Shown here piece by piece: positions 1 to 7,019 of a stretch of 14,510 bases of DNA (the stretch's first letter is position 1; the number at the start of each line of letters is the position of its first letter). The translations under genes and the position numbers were made by a program. The notes below the pieces were generated by a model. It saw nothing but the letters and a program-made list of their open reading frames with translations, did no database searches and was not told the origin of the DNA. Origin of the DNA: an uncultured Ignavibacteriota bacterium (GTDB lineage: Bacteria > Bacteroidota > Ignavibacteria > Tepidaquicellales > Tepidaquicellaceae); assembly GCA_903901375.1 (NCBI GenBank), contig CAIUQV010000081.1, positions 1-14,510 of the forward strand, in the 5' to 3' direction.

Positions 1-45
1 AAATATCGCAAAAGAGCATGTGATATTTACCCACGGTTATTAAAA

Positions 46-65
46 TTCAACCCCTTGCGGGGTTG
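46..65 (-). repeat. GC-rich hairpin repeat, inverted copy
   Basis: A perfect 7-bp stem (48-54 with 59-65) encloses the 4-base loop TTGC. Read on the minus strand, the stem is followed by TTGAATTTTAATAACC (47 down to about 32), which resembles TTGAATGTGAATAACC after the plus-strand copy at 123-137. The copy therefore lies in the opposite orientation to the other two. The arrangement is like a REP/BIME-type repeat cluster. No T-run follows, so it is not a standard terminator. Confidence 0.6.
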
Positions 66-122
66 TGTCATATAGTAATTTAAAAATTATAAATGTCCCA
101 TTGTTTGTATTTGAATTTTTCT

Positions 123-170
123 ACCCGCAACGCGGGTTGAATGTGAATAACCCGGGGCAAAGCCCCGGGT
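123..170 (+). repeat. GC-rich double-hairpin repeat, copy 1
   Basis: Two stem-loops are joined by TTGAATGTGAATA. The first has a 6-bp stem (123-128 with 132-137) around AAC. The second has a perfect 9-bp stem (150-158 with 162-170) around AAA, with arms ACCCGGGGC and GCCCCGGGT. These G+C-rich palindromes stand out in a very AT-rich spacer. Stretches of this style are, to my recollection, common intergenic repeats in Ignavibacteria and other Bacteroidota. Calling them REP-like is inference; no transposase gene is present in this window. Confidence 0.65.
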
Positions 171-188
171 AGATAAGATATCAAGTTA

Positions 189-215
189 CAACCCGCAAAG
201 CGGGTTGAATGTGAA
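189..215 (+). repeat. GC-rich hairpin repeat, copy 2
   Basis: A perfect 8-bp stem (189-196 with 200-207) encloses the loop AAA and is followed by TTGAATGTGAA. The 16-base string GCGGGTTGAATGTGAA is identical at 132-147 and 200-215, a spacing of 68 bases. This second copy lacks the following CCCGGGGC hairpin and runs into AT-rich sequence, so the unit is partial. Confidence 0.65.
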
Positions 216-302
216 AACTGATTTAGCAATATTTGAATGAATTTATTTCGTGAATAATTGTTTAAACATATAATAATTCAAAACCAAAAATAAACTTAAA
301 TA

Positions 303-1166
303 ATGAGTAAAAATCCACAGTTAGGTACGATAGATGAACTTAATGAAATGGCACGTCAGATAAGGCGTGATATAATTAATATGCTTTTGATAGCAAAGAC
401 AGGGCATTCTGGAGGTCCGCTCGGGACTGCTGATATATTTACAGCGCTGTATTTTAAACTCTTAAACGTTGATAATGAGAATCCATATGCTGACGACAGA
501 GACTATGTTTATTTATCAATCGGGCATATTGCACCAGTGTGGTATGCGACACTTGCACGCAGGGGATATATTCCGATAGAAGAACTTAAGACATTAAGAA
601 AAGTTAACGGCAGGCTTCAGGGACATCCTGCACCGTACAAGACACACGGAGTACCGGGAGTAGAACTTGCATCGGGTTCGCTCGGACAGGGACTTTCGAT
701 TGCAGTCGGTACTGCATTAGCATTAAAACTCGATAAGAAACCAAATAATGTAATCTGCATAAACGGTGACGGTGAGCTTCAGGAAGGGCAAATCTGGGAA
801 GCAGTAATGACAGCAGCACATCACAAGACTGATAACTTAATAATGATAGTTGATAAAAACGACTGTCAGATTGATAACAGGGTTCAGAAGGTTATGAACC
901 TTGACCCGATGGCTGATAAATTTAAAGCATTCAACTGGGAAGTGATGGAAATGGATGGACATAATATGCAGGATATTCTCGACACAATGAACAAGGCAAA
1001 GAACTTTAAAGGAAAACCCGTTGTGATAATCGCGAATACAAAGATGGGACGCGGAGTCTCGTTTATGGAAGATGACTACAGATGGCACGGAATGCCGCCT
1101 AATGAAGAACAGGGTAAGATTGCTCTTACAGAATTGAAGCCTACTTCATTTGGTGATTTTGTGTAA
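303..1166 (+). CDS. Transketolase, N-terminal (thiamine diphosphate-binding) subunit
   Basis: At 287 residues this matches the stand-alone N-terminal half of split transketolases, which transfer two-carbon ketol units between sugar phosphates in the cytoplasmic non-oxidative pentose phosphate pathway. Visible signatures are H35 in AKTGHSGGPLG, H75 in LSIGHIAPVW, H108 in GHPAPYKTHGVPG, the S-L-G-Q-G segment near 126-130, and the thiamine diphosphate/Mg motif from GDG at 155-157 to N186. The last is followed by CQID, as in the usual LQID. D156 and N186 are the expected metal ligands. The split enzyme needs a C-terminal (pyrimidine-binding and transketolase-C) subunit, usually encoded next door. 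Here the gene ends at a strong terminator with an unrelated gene after it, and 302 non-coding bases precede it. The partner must therefore lie outside the window. The start lacks a Shine-Dalgarno sequence, as for most genes here. Confidence 0.93.
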   Translation: MSKNPQLGTIDELNEMARQIRRDIINMLLIAKTGHSGGPLGTADIFTALYFKLLNVDNENPYADDRDYVYLSIGHIAPVWYATLARRGYIPIEELKTLRKVNGRLQGHPAPYKTHGVPGVELASGSLGQGLSIAVGTALALKLDKKPNNVICINGDGELQEGQIWEAVMTAAHHKTDNLIMIVDKNDCQIDNRVQKVMNLDPMADKFKAFNWEVMEMDGHNMQDILDTMNKAKNFKGKPVVIIANTKMGRGVSFMEDDYRWHGMPPNEEQGKIALTELKPTSFGDFV

Positions 1167-1191
1167 ACTATAGCTTAAATATATTATAATC

Positions 1192-1219
1192 AAAAGACGA
1201 CCTGAACAGGTCGTTTTTT
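1192..1219 (+). terminator. Rho-independent terminator after the transketolase subunit gene
   Basis: The stem ACGACCT (1197-1203) pairs perfectly with AGGTCGT (1208-1214) around a GAAC tetraloop. It is followed by a run of T residues and preceded by four A residues that can extend the stem. It lies about 25 bases after the stop codon at 1164-1166, so it should isolate this gene from the next one. Confidence 0.88.
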
Positions 1220-1278
1220 ATTGGGGTATAGGATGCGATAAAAAAATTACTTGCATCTTAGAATTAAAATATTGAAAT

Positions 1279-1338
1279 TAATCTGTAAAGATTAGTTTGA
1301 TTAGTAAATATTATTCCCCCTATACAGACACTAATCTT
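1279..1338. promoter_or_regulatory. AGATTA half-site cluster with alternative hairpins upstream of the 1098-residue gene
   Basis: A small hairpin TAATCT-GTAA-AGATTA spans 1279-1294. A 9-bp inverted repeat, AAGATTAGT at 1288-1296 and ACTAATCTT at 1330-1338, shares bases with it, and GATTAGT occurs again at 1299-1305. The two pairings exclude each other. The cluster lies 36 to 95 bases before the ATG at 1374. It could be a regulator-binding site or a 5' leader structure; neither is proven, and the arms are AT-rich. Confidence 0.3.
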
Positions 1339-1373
1339 GTGTAAAATTTATTTAAATTAAATTATTACACTAT

Positions 1374-4300
1374 ATGAAAACCATAAGGTTCTTTCTGATT
1401 ATCTTCTTACTGCTTGCATCAACTGCAATAGCACAGAAGCAGGTAAAGCTAATCGCTCCCGGTTCTTATAATCCAAATTCAGTAATTCTTCAGAGAGTAA
1501 TTCTGAATGCGAATGATATATCTGCATATTTCCAGAACACGGGTATCTTTGACCAGAATACTACAAGCGGAAACACAGCAGGTATGGAATGGCCAAAGGG
1601 TTCCGGCAGAACGGCAATGTTCACAGCAGGTCTGTGTATTGGCTGCGGGATAAACGGACAGTACGCTCAGGTAATGGCATCCTACAAAGGTGAATATTCT
1701 CCCGGAAGGGTTTTGAACGGCGGGTTTTATACAGATGCAGATTTTAAAATGTACACGGTCAGGTTAGGAGACAATGCACAGAACAATCCTGATTATGCGA
1801 ACTGGTATAAGATGGTACCCTACGGAGCGCCATGGGTTGACAAGAACAACAATGGAGTATACGACCAGGGAATAGACGTGCCGGGAATGAAGGATGCAGC
1901 ACAGACGATATTTGAACTGATGACTGATGCAGATACATCTGCACGTTCACCCGGAGAAGGATTTGGTGGTGGAATAAAGAATCCTTTTCTGAGAGCGGAA
2001 ATTGCCTGGACTATGTGGGCATATACTTCACCAGGACTTGAGAATGTGCAATTTGTAAAATGGCAGATTATTAATAAAGGAAGTGCAACATGGGATTCAA
2101 CTTTTATGGGATTAGTTGTTGATCCTGATTTAGGTGATGCGAATGATGATTTCTTAGGTTGTGATACTACTTTGAAACTGGGTTATTGCTACAATTCTGA
2201 TAATCAGGACGGCAATGGTTCTCCGCCGACTTATGGAGCTTCACCTCCAGCTGTTGGAATTGATTATTTCAGAGGAGCGGTTAAGAAGAATGCAGGTGGA
2301 ACTAATGATACTCTTGGGTTAACATCTTACACTATCGCAGATGGTACTGGTACTGCTATTCCCTGTGAAGCTGACCCGAACGGAGAGCCTGTTCCTGCAT
2401 ATCATATGCTTCAAGGATTAAAGAAAGACAGAACTCCTTATATGGATATTACTTTAGTGCCACCAAAGAGAACAAAGTTCTGTTATCCAGGAGAGCCGGA
2501 AACACAGGCAGGATGGACTGAAGCTAAAGGTAAAATGCAAAATTGTAATGGTGATACGACTGGAACAATTGTTCCCGGGTTTGCAGGTGGTGACAGAAGA
2601 TTTATAATGGGTACAGGAAGGCTTGATTTCAAAGTATTACCGAATGATACACAGACAATCATAGTAGCACAATTAATTGCAAGAGGTTCAAGTAATTTAA
2701 ACTCCGTAACGAAGTTAAAGTCATTGAGCAGGACAGCACAGTTAATATATGATTTAGGGTTTGATGCAATACCAAAACCACCCGTTCCTGTTGTTAATAA
2801 AAGTGTAACACCGATAAACCCAACAACATGCAATTTGAATATTTACTGGAATGATGCTGCAGAGTCATACAGATACTGGGATACAATATTCTATCAGCGG
2901 AATGATTCGAACATATATGAATTTGAAGGATATGAAATATACGAAGTGAATAAGAACCTTCCTATCACAGCTTTGCCTGATTTCAGCAGGCCCACGACTA
3001 TTGATCCGAACCAGATTAAACTCGTAAAGATTTTTGATAAGAGAAACTCGATAGGTGTTGTTATTGATACATTGCCTACGGGCGTGATAATCAATAACAA
3101 TGAACTTTATTCGCCGATGCCAATAGTTCCGCCATACGGGCTTGGAATGCCGGCTGATTTTCCTAACAGCGGATTAAGCAGGCTGGTGAAGATAAGTCAG
3201 ACTTTGTTTCCCGGAAACTACGGAGGAATCTCTGCGATTCAATACGGCGAGACTTATAAGTTTATAGTGGGAGCTTATGCAGTGAGTAAATCCACAAAGA
3301 TACGAAGAGGTTTTAAAGTGATAAGGACAACATTAGGAACTGCTCTTTTCAATTTACAGCCTGCGCCTTATTCAAGCAATATGAATTTCACTCTGTACAA
3401 CGGAGATACGATTAAGAACAACAGAATAGACCTTGGTGTAACTCCTGTGGTTGTCGGGCAGCAGTATGTGCTGAATGCAAAGTACAGGATATCTTATGCT
3501 ACTGATACTTCATACAGTATTCTGAGGTCAATGAATAATGGTGTGAGTTATGATGTATTGAAATCCGGGCTTTATCCATCACCGATAAATACAACAGCTC
3601 ACGATGATTCAAGAATATTCGACGGAATACTTATAAAGGTTGACAAAATCCGTTACAGCGGGACATCACCTAATTTCGTTGGTAATTTTGGAATGATAAG
3701 GGATCCGTTGCTAAGGCCGGATTCAATTCAGACAAGACATAAAGGATGGGAATATCTGCCATACAACAATTATGTAACAGGGAGCAGATATGTAAGGGAT
3801 GTGTTAAGGCCATGGCATTCATTATCATTTTCTGCATCATATCCAAGTGCAGGTACATTTACAAATCTGCGCTCATCAATTCCTCCTGAAATGTTAAGAA
3901 AAGTTAAAATTGTTTTTTCTAACACTAATAAACAGTATGCATACAGATATCTTGATTCTTCTGTAGTGAGTGATAATTATTACATTTATCAGGGGATGAC
4001 GCAGGTACCGTTTAAAGTGTATGAAGCAGATTATCTTGATTCAAGTTCTGCGCCGAGACAGCTGAACTGTGCATTCGTGGAATCGAACGATGTACAGCCA
4101 TCTACAGGGCAATGGGCACCGGGAGCTGATTCACTTGGAAGAAAACTCTTATTGTATGTATTCAATTCAAATTATGATACATCAATTGTGACACCTTATA
4201 AGAACAGGAATCTGTTTTTGCAGCAGTCACAATTTGATATAATGTATGTATGGTCGCCGCGATTATTAAGTCCGACATCAAACTTTTCAGAAGGGGACTC

Positions 4301-4670
4301 ACTAATGCTTTATCCTTACACAGTTACAAGGCCTGGAGTGATTTATGAGTTTTCAACAACATCGCCCACAGTACCTGTTATAGAAATATCGGGTGAAATT
4401 CCTGATAAATTTGATATGATGCAGAACTACCCGAACCCGTTTAATCCTGAGACTAACATCAGGTTTGCACTGCCCGAGAAATCTTTCGTGACGATGAAAG
4501 TTTATAATGTACTCGGACAGCTGGTGGAAACGATAGTTGATAATAAACGGCTTGACGCAGGAGTGCATCAGGCATCGTTCAATGGCAGCAGGTTTGCGAG
4601 CGGGATTTATTTCTATACGATACAGACAGAAAAGTATACACAGACAAAACGTATGGTTTTGCTGAAGTGA
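1374..4670 (+). CDS. Large secreted protein with T9SS type A sorting domain, function unknown
   Basis: This 1098-residue protein has a clear signal peptide (cleavage probably after A20) and a C-terminal T9SS sorting domain from about residue 1012, with YPNPFNP at 1019-1025 and the ending KRMVLLK. It should cross the inner membrane by Sec and reach the cell surface or medium by T9SS. The N-terminal third has the pattern WPKGSGRTAMFTAGLCIGCG, which I recall from large multi-copy secreted proteins of Ignavibacteria-type genomes. Two acidic loops look like calcium sites: DKNNNGVYDQGID at 156-168 and DPDLGDANDD at 250-259. The middle contains long beta-strand-like stretches and a possible fibronectin-type segment near 470-560, but I cannot assign an enzyme domain or see a catalytic motif. 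There is no Shine-Dalgarno sequence. The next gene starts 78 bases later on the same strand without an obvious terminator, so partial co-transcription is possible. Confidence 0.85.
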   Translation: MKTIRFFLIIFLLLASTAIAQKQVKLIAPGSYNPNSVILQRVILNANDISAYFQNTGIFDQNTTSGNTAGMEWPKGSGRTAMFTAGLCIGCGINGQYAQVMASYKGEYSPGRVLNGGFYTDADFKMYTVRLGDNAQNNPDYANWYKMVPYGAPWVDKNNNGVYDQGIDVPGMKDAAQTIFELMTDADTSARSPGEGFGGGIKNPFLRAEIAWTMWAYTSPGLENVQFVKWQIINKGSATWDSTFMGLVVDPDLGDANDDFLGCDTTLKLGYCYNSDNQDGNGSPPTYGASPPAVGIDYFRGAVKKNAGGTNDTLGLTSYTIADGTGTAIPCEADPNGEPVPAYHMLQGLKKDRTPYMDITLVPPKRTKFCYPGEPETQAGWTEAKGKMQNCNGDTTGTIVPGFAGGDRRFIMGTGRLDFKVLPNDTQTIIVAQLIARGSSNLNSVTKLKSLSRTAQLIYDLGFDAIPKPPVPVVNKSVTPINPTTCNLNIYWNDAAESYRYWDTIFYQRNDSNIYEFEGYEIYEVNKNLPITALPDFSRPTTIDPNQIKLVKIFDKRNSIGVVIDTLPTGVIINNNELYSPMPIVPPYGLGMPADFPNSGLSRLVKISQTLFPGNYGGISAIQYGETYKFIVGAYAVSKSTKIRRGFKVIRTTLGTALFNLQPAPYSSNMNFTLYNGDTIKNNRIDLGVTPVVVGQQYVLNAKYRISYATDTSYSILRSMNNGVSYDVLKSGLYPSPINTTAHDDSRIFDGILIKVDKIRYSGTSPNFVGNFGMIRDPLLRPDSIQTRHKGWEYLPYNNYVTGSRYVRDVLRPWHSLSFSASYPSAGTFTNLRSSIPPEMLRKVKIVFSNTNKQYAYRYLDSSVVSDNYYIYQGMTQVPFKVYEADYLDSSSAPRQLNCAFVESNDVQPSTGQWAPGADSLGRKLLLYVFNSNYDTSIVTPYKNRNLFLQQSQFDIMYVWSPRLLSPTSNFSEGDSLMLYPYTVTRPGVIYEFSTTSPTVPVIEISGEIPDKFDMMQNYPNPFNPETNIRFALPEKSFVTMKVYNVLGQLVETIVDNKRLDAGVHQASFNGSRFASGIYFYTIQTEKYTQTKRMVLLK

Positions 4671-4748
4671 TGCGAAGCGCTTTATAATCAATCCTCGATA
4701 TCGAAGCGTGTCAGGATTACTAATTAAGTAATATTATTATATACGATT

Positions 4749-6866
4749 ATGAAAAAATTAATGTTTTTGGCTTTATTTATTTATCATTCAGCATTGCTCA
4801 TATCTCAGAGCAACTGGATTTGGCAAAATCCTTCTGCAAGAGCAGAGAGGATTAATGCTGTAAAGTTTATAACGCGTGAAATTTGTTTTTCCTGCGGTAG
4901 TTATGGGATTTTGCAAAAATCGATAGACGGAGGAAATACGTGGAACAATTTAATTAATGATGAAAGAATTAATTTCAAAAATATTATCGTCAATGCAGAT
5001 AATTTCGTATTAGCTGTTTCAGATTCAGGTACAATCTATAAAACAACCGATTTGGGAAATACTTGGAAGATAATAAAAACTGGTTTATATGACTTATATA
5101 ATATTGACTTTGTAAATATGCAGACAGGCTTTTCTTCTTCATCTAATAAGATTTACAAAACAACTAACGGTGGAGAAAACTGGGTGCTTTTTTATACTTC
5201 AGGTTATGACAGAAATAATTTGAGTTTCTTGGATGAAAGCAGCGGTTATATAGCGTCTTATAACAGTTATGGCGGAAATGACGGATTGATATATAAGACT
5301 ACTAACGGAGGTCTAAACTGGACAACTACATCAACACCCGGAATGAGGAGAGTATTATTTGTTGATAATAATACAGGTTATTTATCGGGAACTTATTCAA
5401 ATGGGAAAATATGGAAAACCACAAATTCAGGAATTAACTGGTTTTCAGTATATGAAAACAGTTCACATATATTAGATTTAAAATTTCTCACACGGGATAC
5501 AGGTTTTGCGTTAAGTACATATCAATTATTAAAAACAGTGAATGGCGGAAACACCTGGACACCTGTTGGATTTTCAAACTTAAGGGGCGATAAATATAGT
5601 TTTGATGTCTATGATGTAAATACAATTATGTGCGGAATTACGCAGGGTGGAGTTGGAATAACCACAAATGGAGGCGCAAACTGGAACATTAATCTTAAAG
5701 GTACTCTTACAGGGCTTGAAGCGATTCAATTCATAAATGACTATACAGGTTATGCCGCAGGTACAGGAAATACAATTTTAAAAACTACAAATGCAGGAAT
5801 TAACTGGTATGCTCAGACAAGTTCTGCAGATACTATTCATCCGTATTCTTTCTATGCATTATATTTCTTAAATGAAAACACAGGATACGTAACAGGTGAT
5901 ATGGGTATAATTAAGAAAACTACAAATCAGGGTTTAAATTGGATTACTCAGGTGCCGGGAGGTGCTACAAATCATATGTATGATGTAAAGTTCGTAAATG
6001 AAAATACAGGTTTTACTGTTGGTAGGTACGGTTTGTACAGGCACACAACAAACGGTGGAATTAATTGGATAATTGAAAACATAGGAGCAACATACCATTT
6101 AAACACAATCTGTTTTGCAAATGAAAATACAGGTTTTATCGGAGGGAGTGATAAATATCTGTATAAAACAACAAATGCAGGTGTAAACTGGGAACAGATA
6201 ACAAATCCGGTTTCAGGAGAAATTACCAGAATATATTTTGTTGATTCTAATACTGGATATATAGCGGTTGATTCAAATTATTCAACAAGCATGATACTGA
6301 AAACAACAGATTCAGGAATATCCTGGCAAATGAAATCTTTAAAAGATATGAATTATGTTACAGGGTTGAAATTTTTTAATAATATTACTGGGTATGCTTA
6401 TAGTCTAACATATAGAACTCTTTCATTCACGACAGATGGAGGAGAAACATGGAGGAAACAGAAATTATACACTGACAAGCAATACTGGAATATGTATTTT
6501 ACGTCTTTAAAAACCGGTTATCTGGCCGGGTCCGATGGTGCAATAATTAAAACCACAAATGGAGGAGGCTTCTTCCCAGATGATCCGCCGGTAGTATTGC
6601 CTGTTAATTACTATCTGCATCAGAATTATCCGAATCCTTTTAATCCTGTTACTAATATTAAGTTTGAAATTCCTGTCTCGGGTAATATATCAATAAAATT
6701 GTATAATATTACAGGAAAAGAAATTGCTATTATAACAAATAATTTTTATCAAGCCGGAAAATGGGAAGTAACTTTTAATGGCTCACAGTTATCCAGTGGA
6801 TTGTATTTCTATAAGTTGGTAACAGAAGGTTTTACAGAATCAAAGAAGATGGTTTTGCTGAAATGA
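4749..6866 (+). CDS. Secreted YCF48/BNR-type beta-propeller repeat protein with T9SS sorting domain
   Basis: This 705-residue protein has a signal peptide (about 1-19), about fourteen repeats of roughly 40-50 residues, and a C-terminal T9SS type A sorting domain from about residue 620 (YPNPFNP at 627-633, ending KKMVLLK). Each repeat carries a 'I-x-K-T-T-N-G-G-x-N-W' turn, for example KTTNGGENW, KTTNAGINW and KTTDSGISW, and most are preceded by 'F-x-N-x-N-T-G-Y/F'. This is the signature of YCF48-like and BNR/sialidase-type beta-propeller repeats. The last turn ends KTTNGGGFF and lacks the tryptophan. Fourteen turns would fit two stacked seven-bladed propellers, which is inference. No sialidase active-site set is evident, so binding or surface structure is likelier than catalysis. 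A true YCF48 photosystem II role is excluded by the export signals and context. Confidence 0.88.
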   Translation: MKKLMFLALFIYHSALLISQSNWIWQNPSARAERINAVKFITREICFSCGSYGILQKSIDGGNTWNNLINDERINFKNIIVNADNFVLAVSDSGTIYKTTDLGNTWKIIKTGLYDLYNIDFVNMQTGFSSSSNKIYKTTNGGENWVLFYTSGYDRNNLSFLDESSGYIASYNSYGGNDGLIYKTTNGGLNWTTTSTPGMRRVLFVDNNTGYLSGTYSNGKIWKTTNSGINWFSVYENSSHILDLKFLTRDTGFALSTYQLLKTVNGGNTWTPVGFSNLRGDKYSFDVYDVNTIMCGITQGGVGITTNGGANWNINLKGTLTGLEAIQFINDYTGYAAGTGNTILKTTNAGINWYAQTSSADTIHPYSFYALYFLNENTGYVTGDMGIIKKTTNQGLNWITQVPGGATNHMYDVKFVNENTGFTVGRYGLYRHTTNGGINWIIENIGATYHLNTICFANENTGFIGGSDKYLYKTTNAGVNWEQITNPVSGEITRIYFVDSNTGYIAVDSNYSTSMILKTTDSGISWQMKSLKDMNYVTGLKFFNNITGYAYSLTYRTLSFTTDGGETWRKQKLYTDKQYWNMYFTSLKTGYLAGSDGAIIKTTNGGGFFPDDPPVVLPVNYYLHQNYPNPFNPVTNIKFEIPVSGNISIKLYNITGKEIAIITNNFYQAGKWEVTFNGSQLSSGLYFYKLVTEGFTESKKMVLLK

Positions 6867-7009
6867 TTTTCTTTTATGATTAGGATTGTTTGATTACAGG
6901 TGTATTTGGGGATTTTTGATTAATTATTGTATTATTTTGATATTGCAATTTTAAGTAATTGTAATTACGTTAAATTTAAACAGGAATTTAACTTTTAAAT
7001 ATAATTAAA

Positions 7010-7016
7010 CGGAGGA
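7010..7016 (+). promoter_or_regulatory. Shine-Dalgarno sequence of the FG-GAP repeat gene
   Basis: The string CGGAGGAAATATG places GGAGG a few bases before the ATG at 7020. It stands out because the other plus-strand genes here (303, 1374, 4749, 11523, 13694) have only A/T-rich sequence in that position, as is usual in Bacteroidota. It confirms the chosen start. Confidence 0.7.
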
Positions 7017-7019
7017 AAT

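Larger units (their letters stand above)
1..302. other. Non-coding left edge
   Basis: I see no open reading frame here that looks like a gene. Apart from the hairpin repeats between 46 and 215, the sequence is AT-rich spacer. A TATAAT string at 269-274 could be a -10-like element for the transketolase gene, but no matching upstream element is visible, so no promoter is called. There is no Shine-Dalgarno sequence before the ATG at 303. Confidence 0.5.

Noticed and set aside
48..215. Possible CRISPR array at the left edge
   Set aside because: There are too few repeats, they occur in both orientations with unequal spacing, and the conserved parts are hairpins with little unique spacer between them.
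2483..2833. 116-codon open frame on the minus strand inside the 1098-residue gene
   Set aside because: It is fully antisense to a long gene with a clear signal peptide and sorting domain, and its translation shows no domain pattern.
4353..4691. 112-codon open frame on the minus strand opposite the sorting domain of the 1098-residue gene
   Set aside because: It is antisense to a well-supported coding region. The translation has no recognisable motif and there is no start signal.
4690..4718. Inverted repeat AATCCT ... AGGATT with an internal TCGATATCGA palindrome between two cargo genes, considered as a terminator
   Set aside because: The stem is only 6 bp with a long loop and no T-run follows, so it does not qualify as a rho-independent terminator.
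5000..6560. True YCF48 photosystem II assembly factor or sialidase
   Set aside because: The repeats match, but the protein is exported with a T9SS sorting domain, has about fourteen repeats, and shows no sialidase active-site residues.
6915..6939. Bacteroidota-type promoter (TTTG and TAnnTTTG) upstream of the FG-GAP gene
   Set aside because: The best downstream match lacks one T and the spacing is about 14 bases instead of about 19, so no promoter is called.
6955..6968. Palindrome GTAATT-GT-AATTAC upstream of the FG-GAP gene
   Set aside because: It is short and almost pure A/T in an AT-rich spacer; chance occurrence is likely and nothing else supports an operator.
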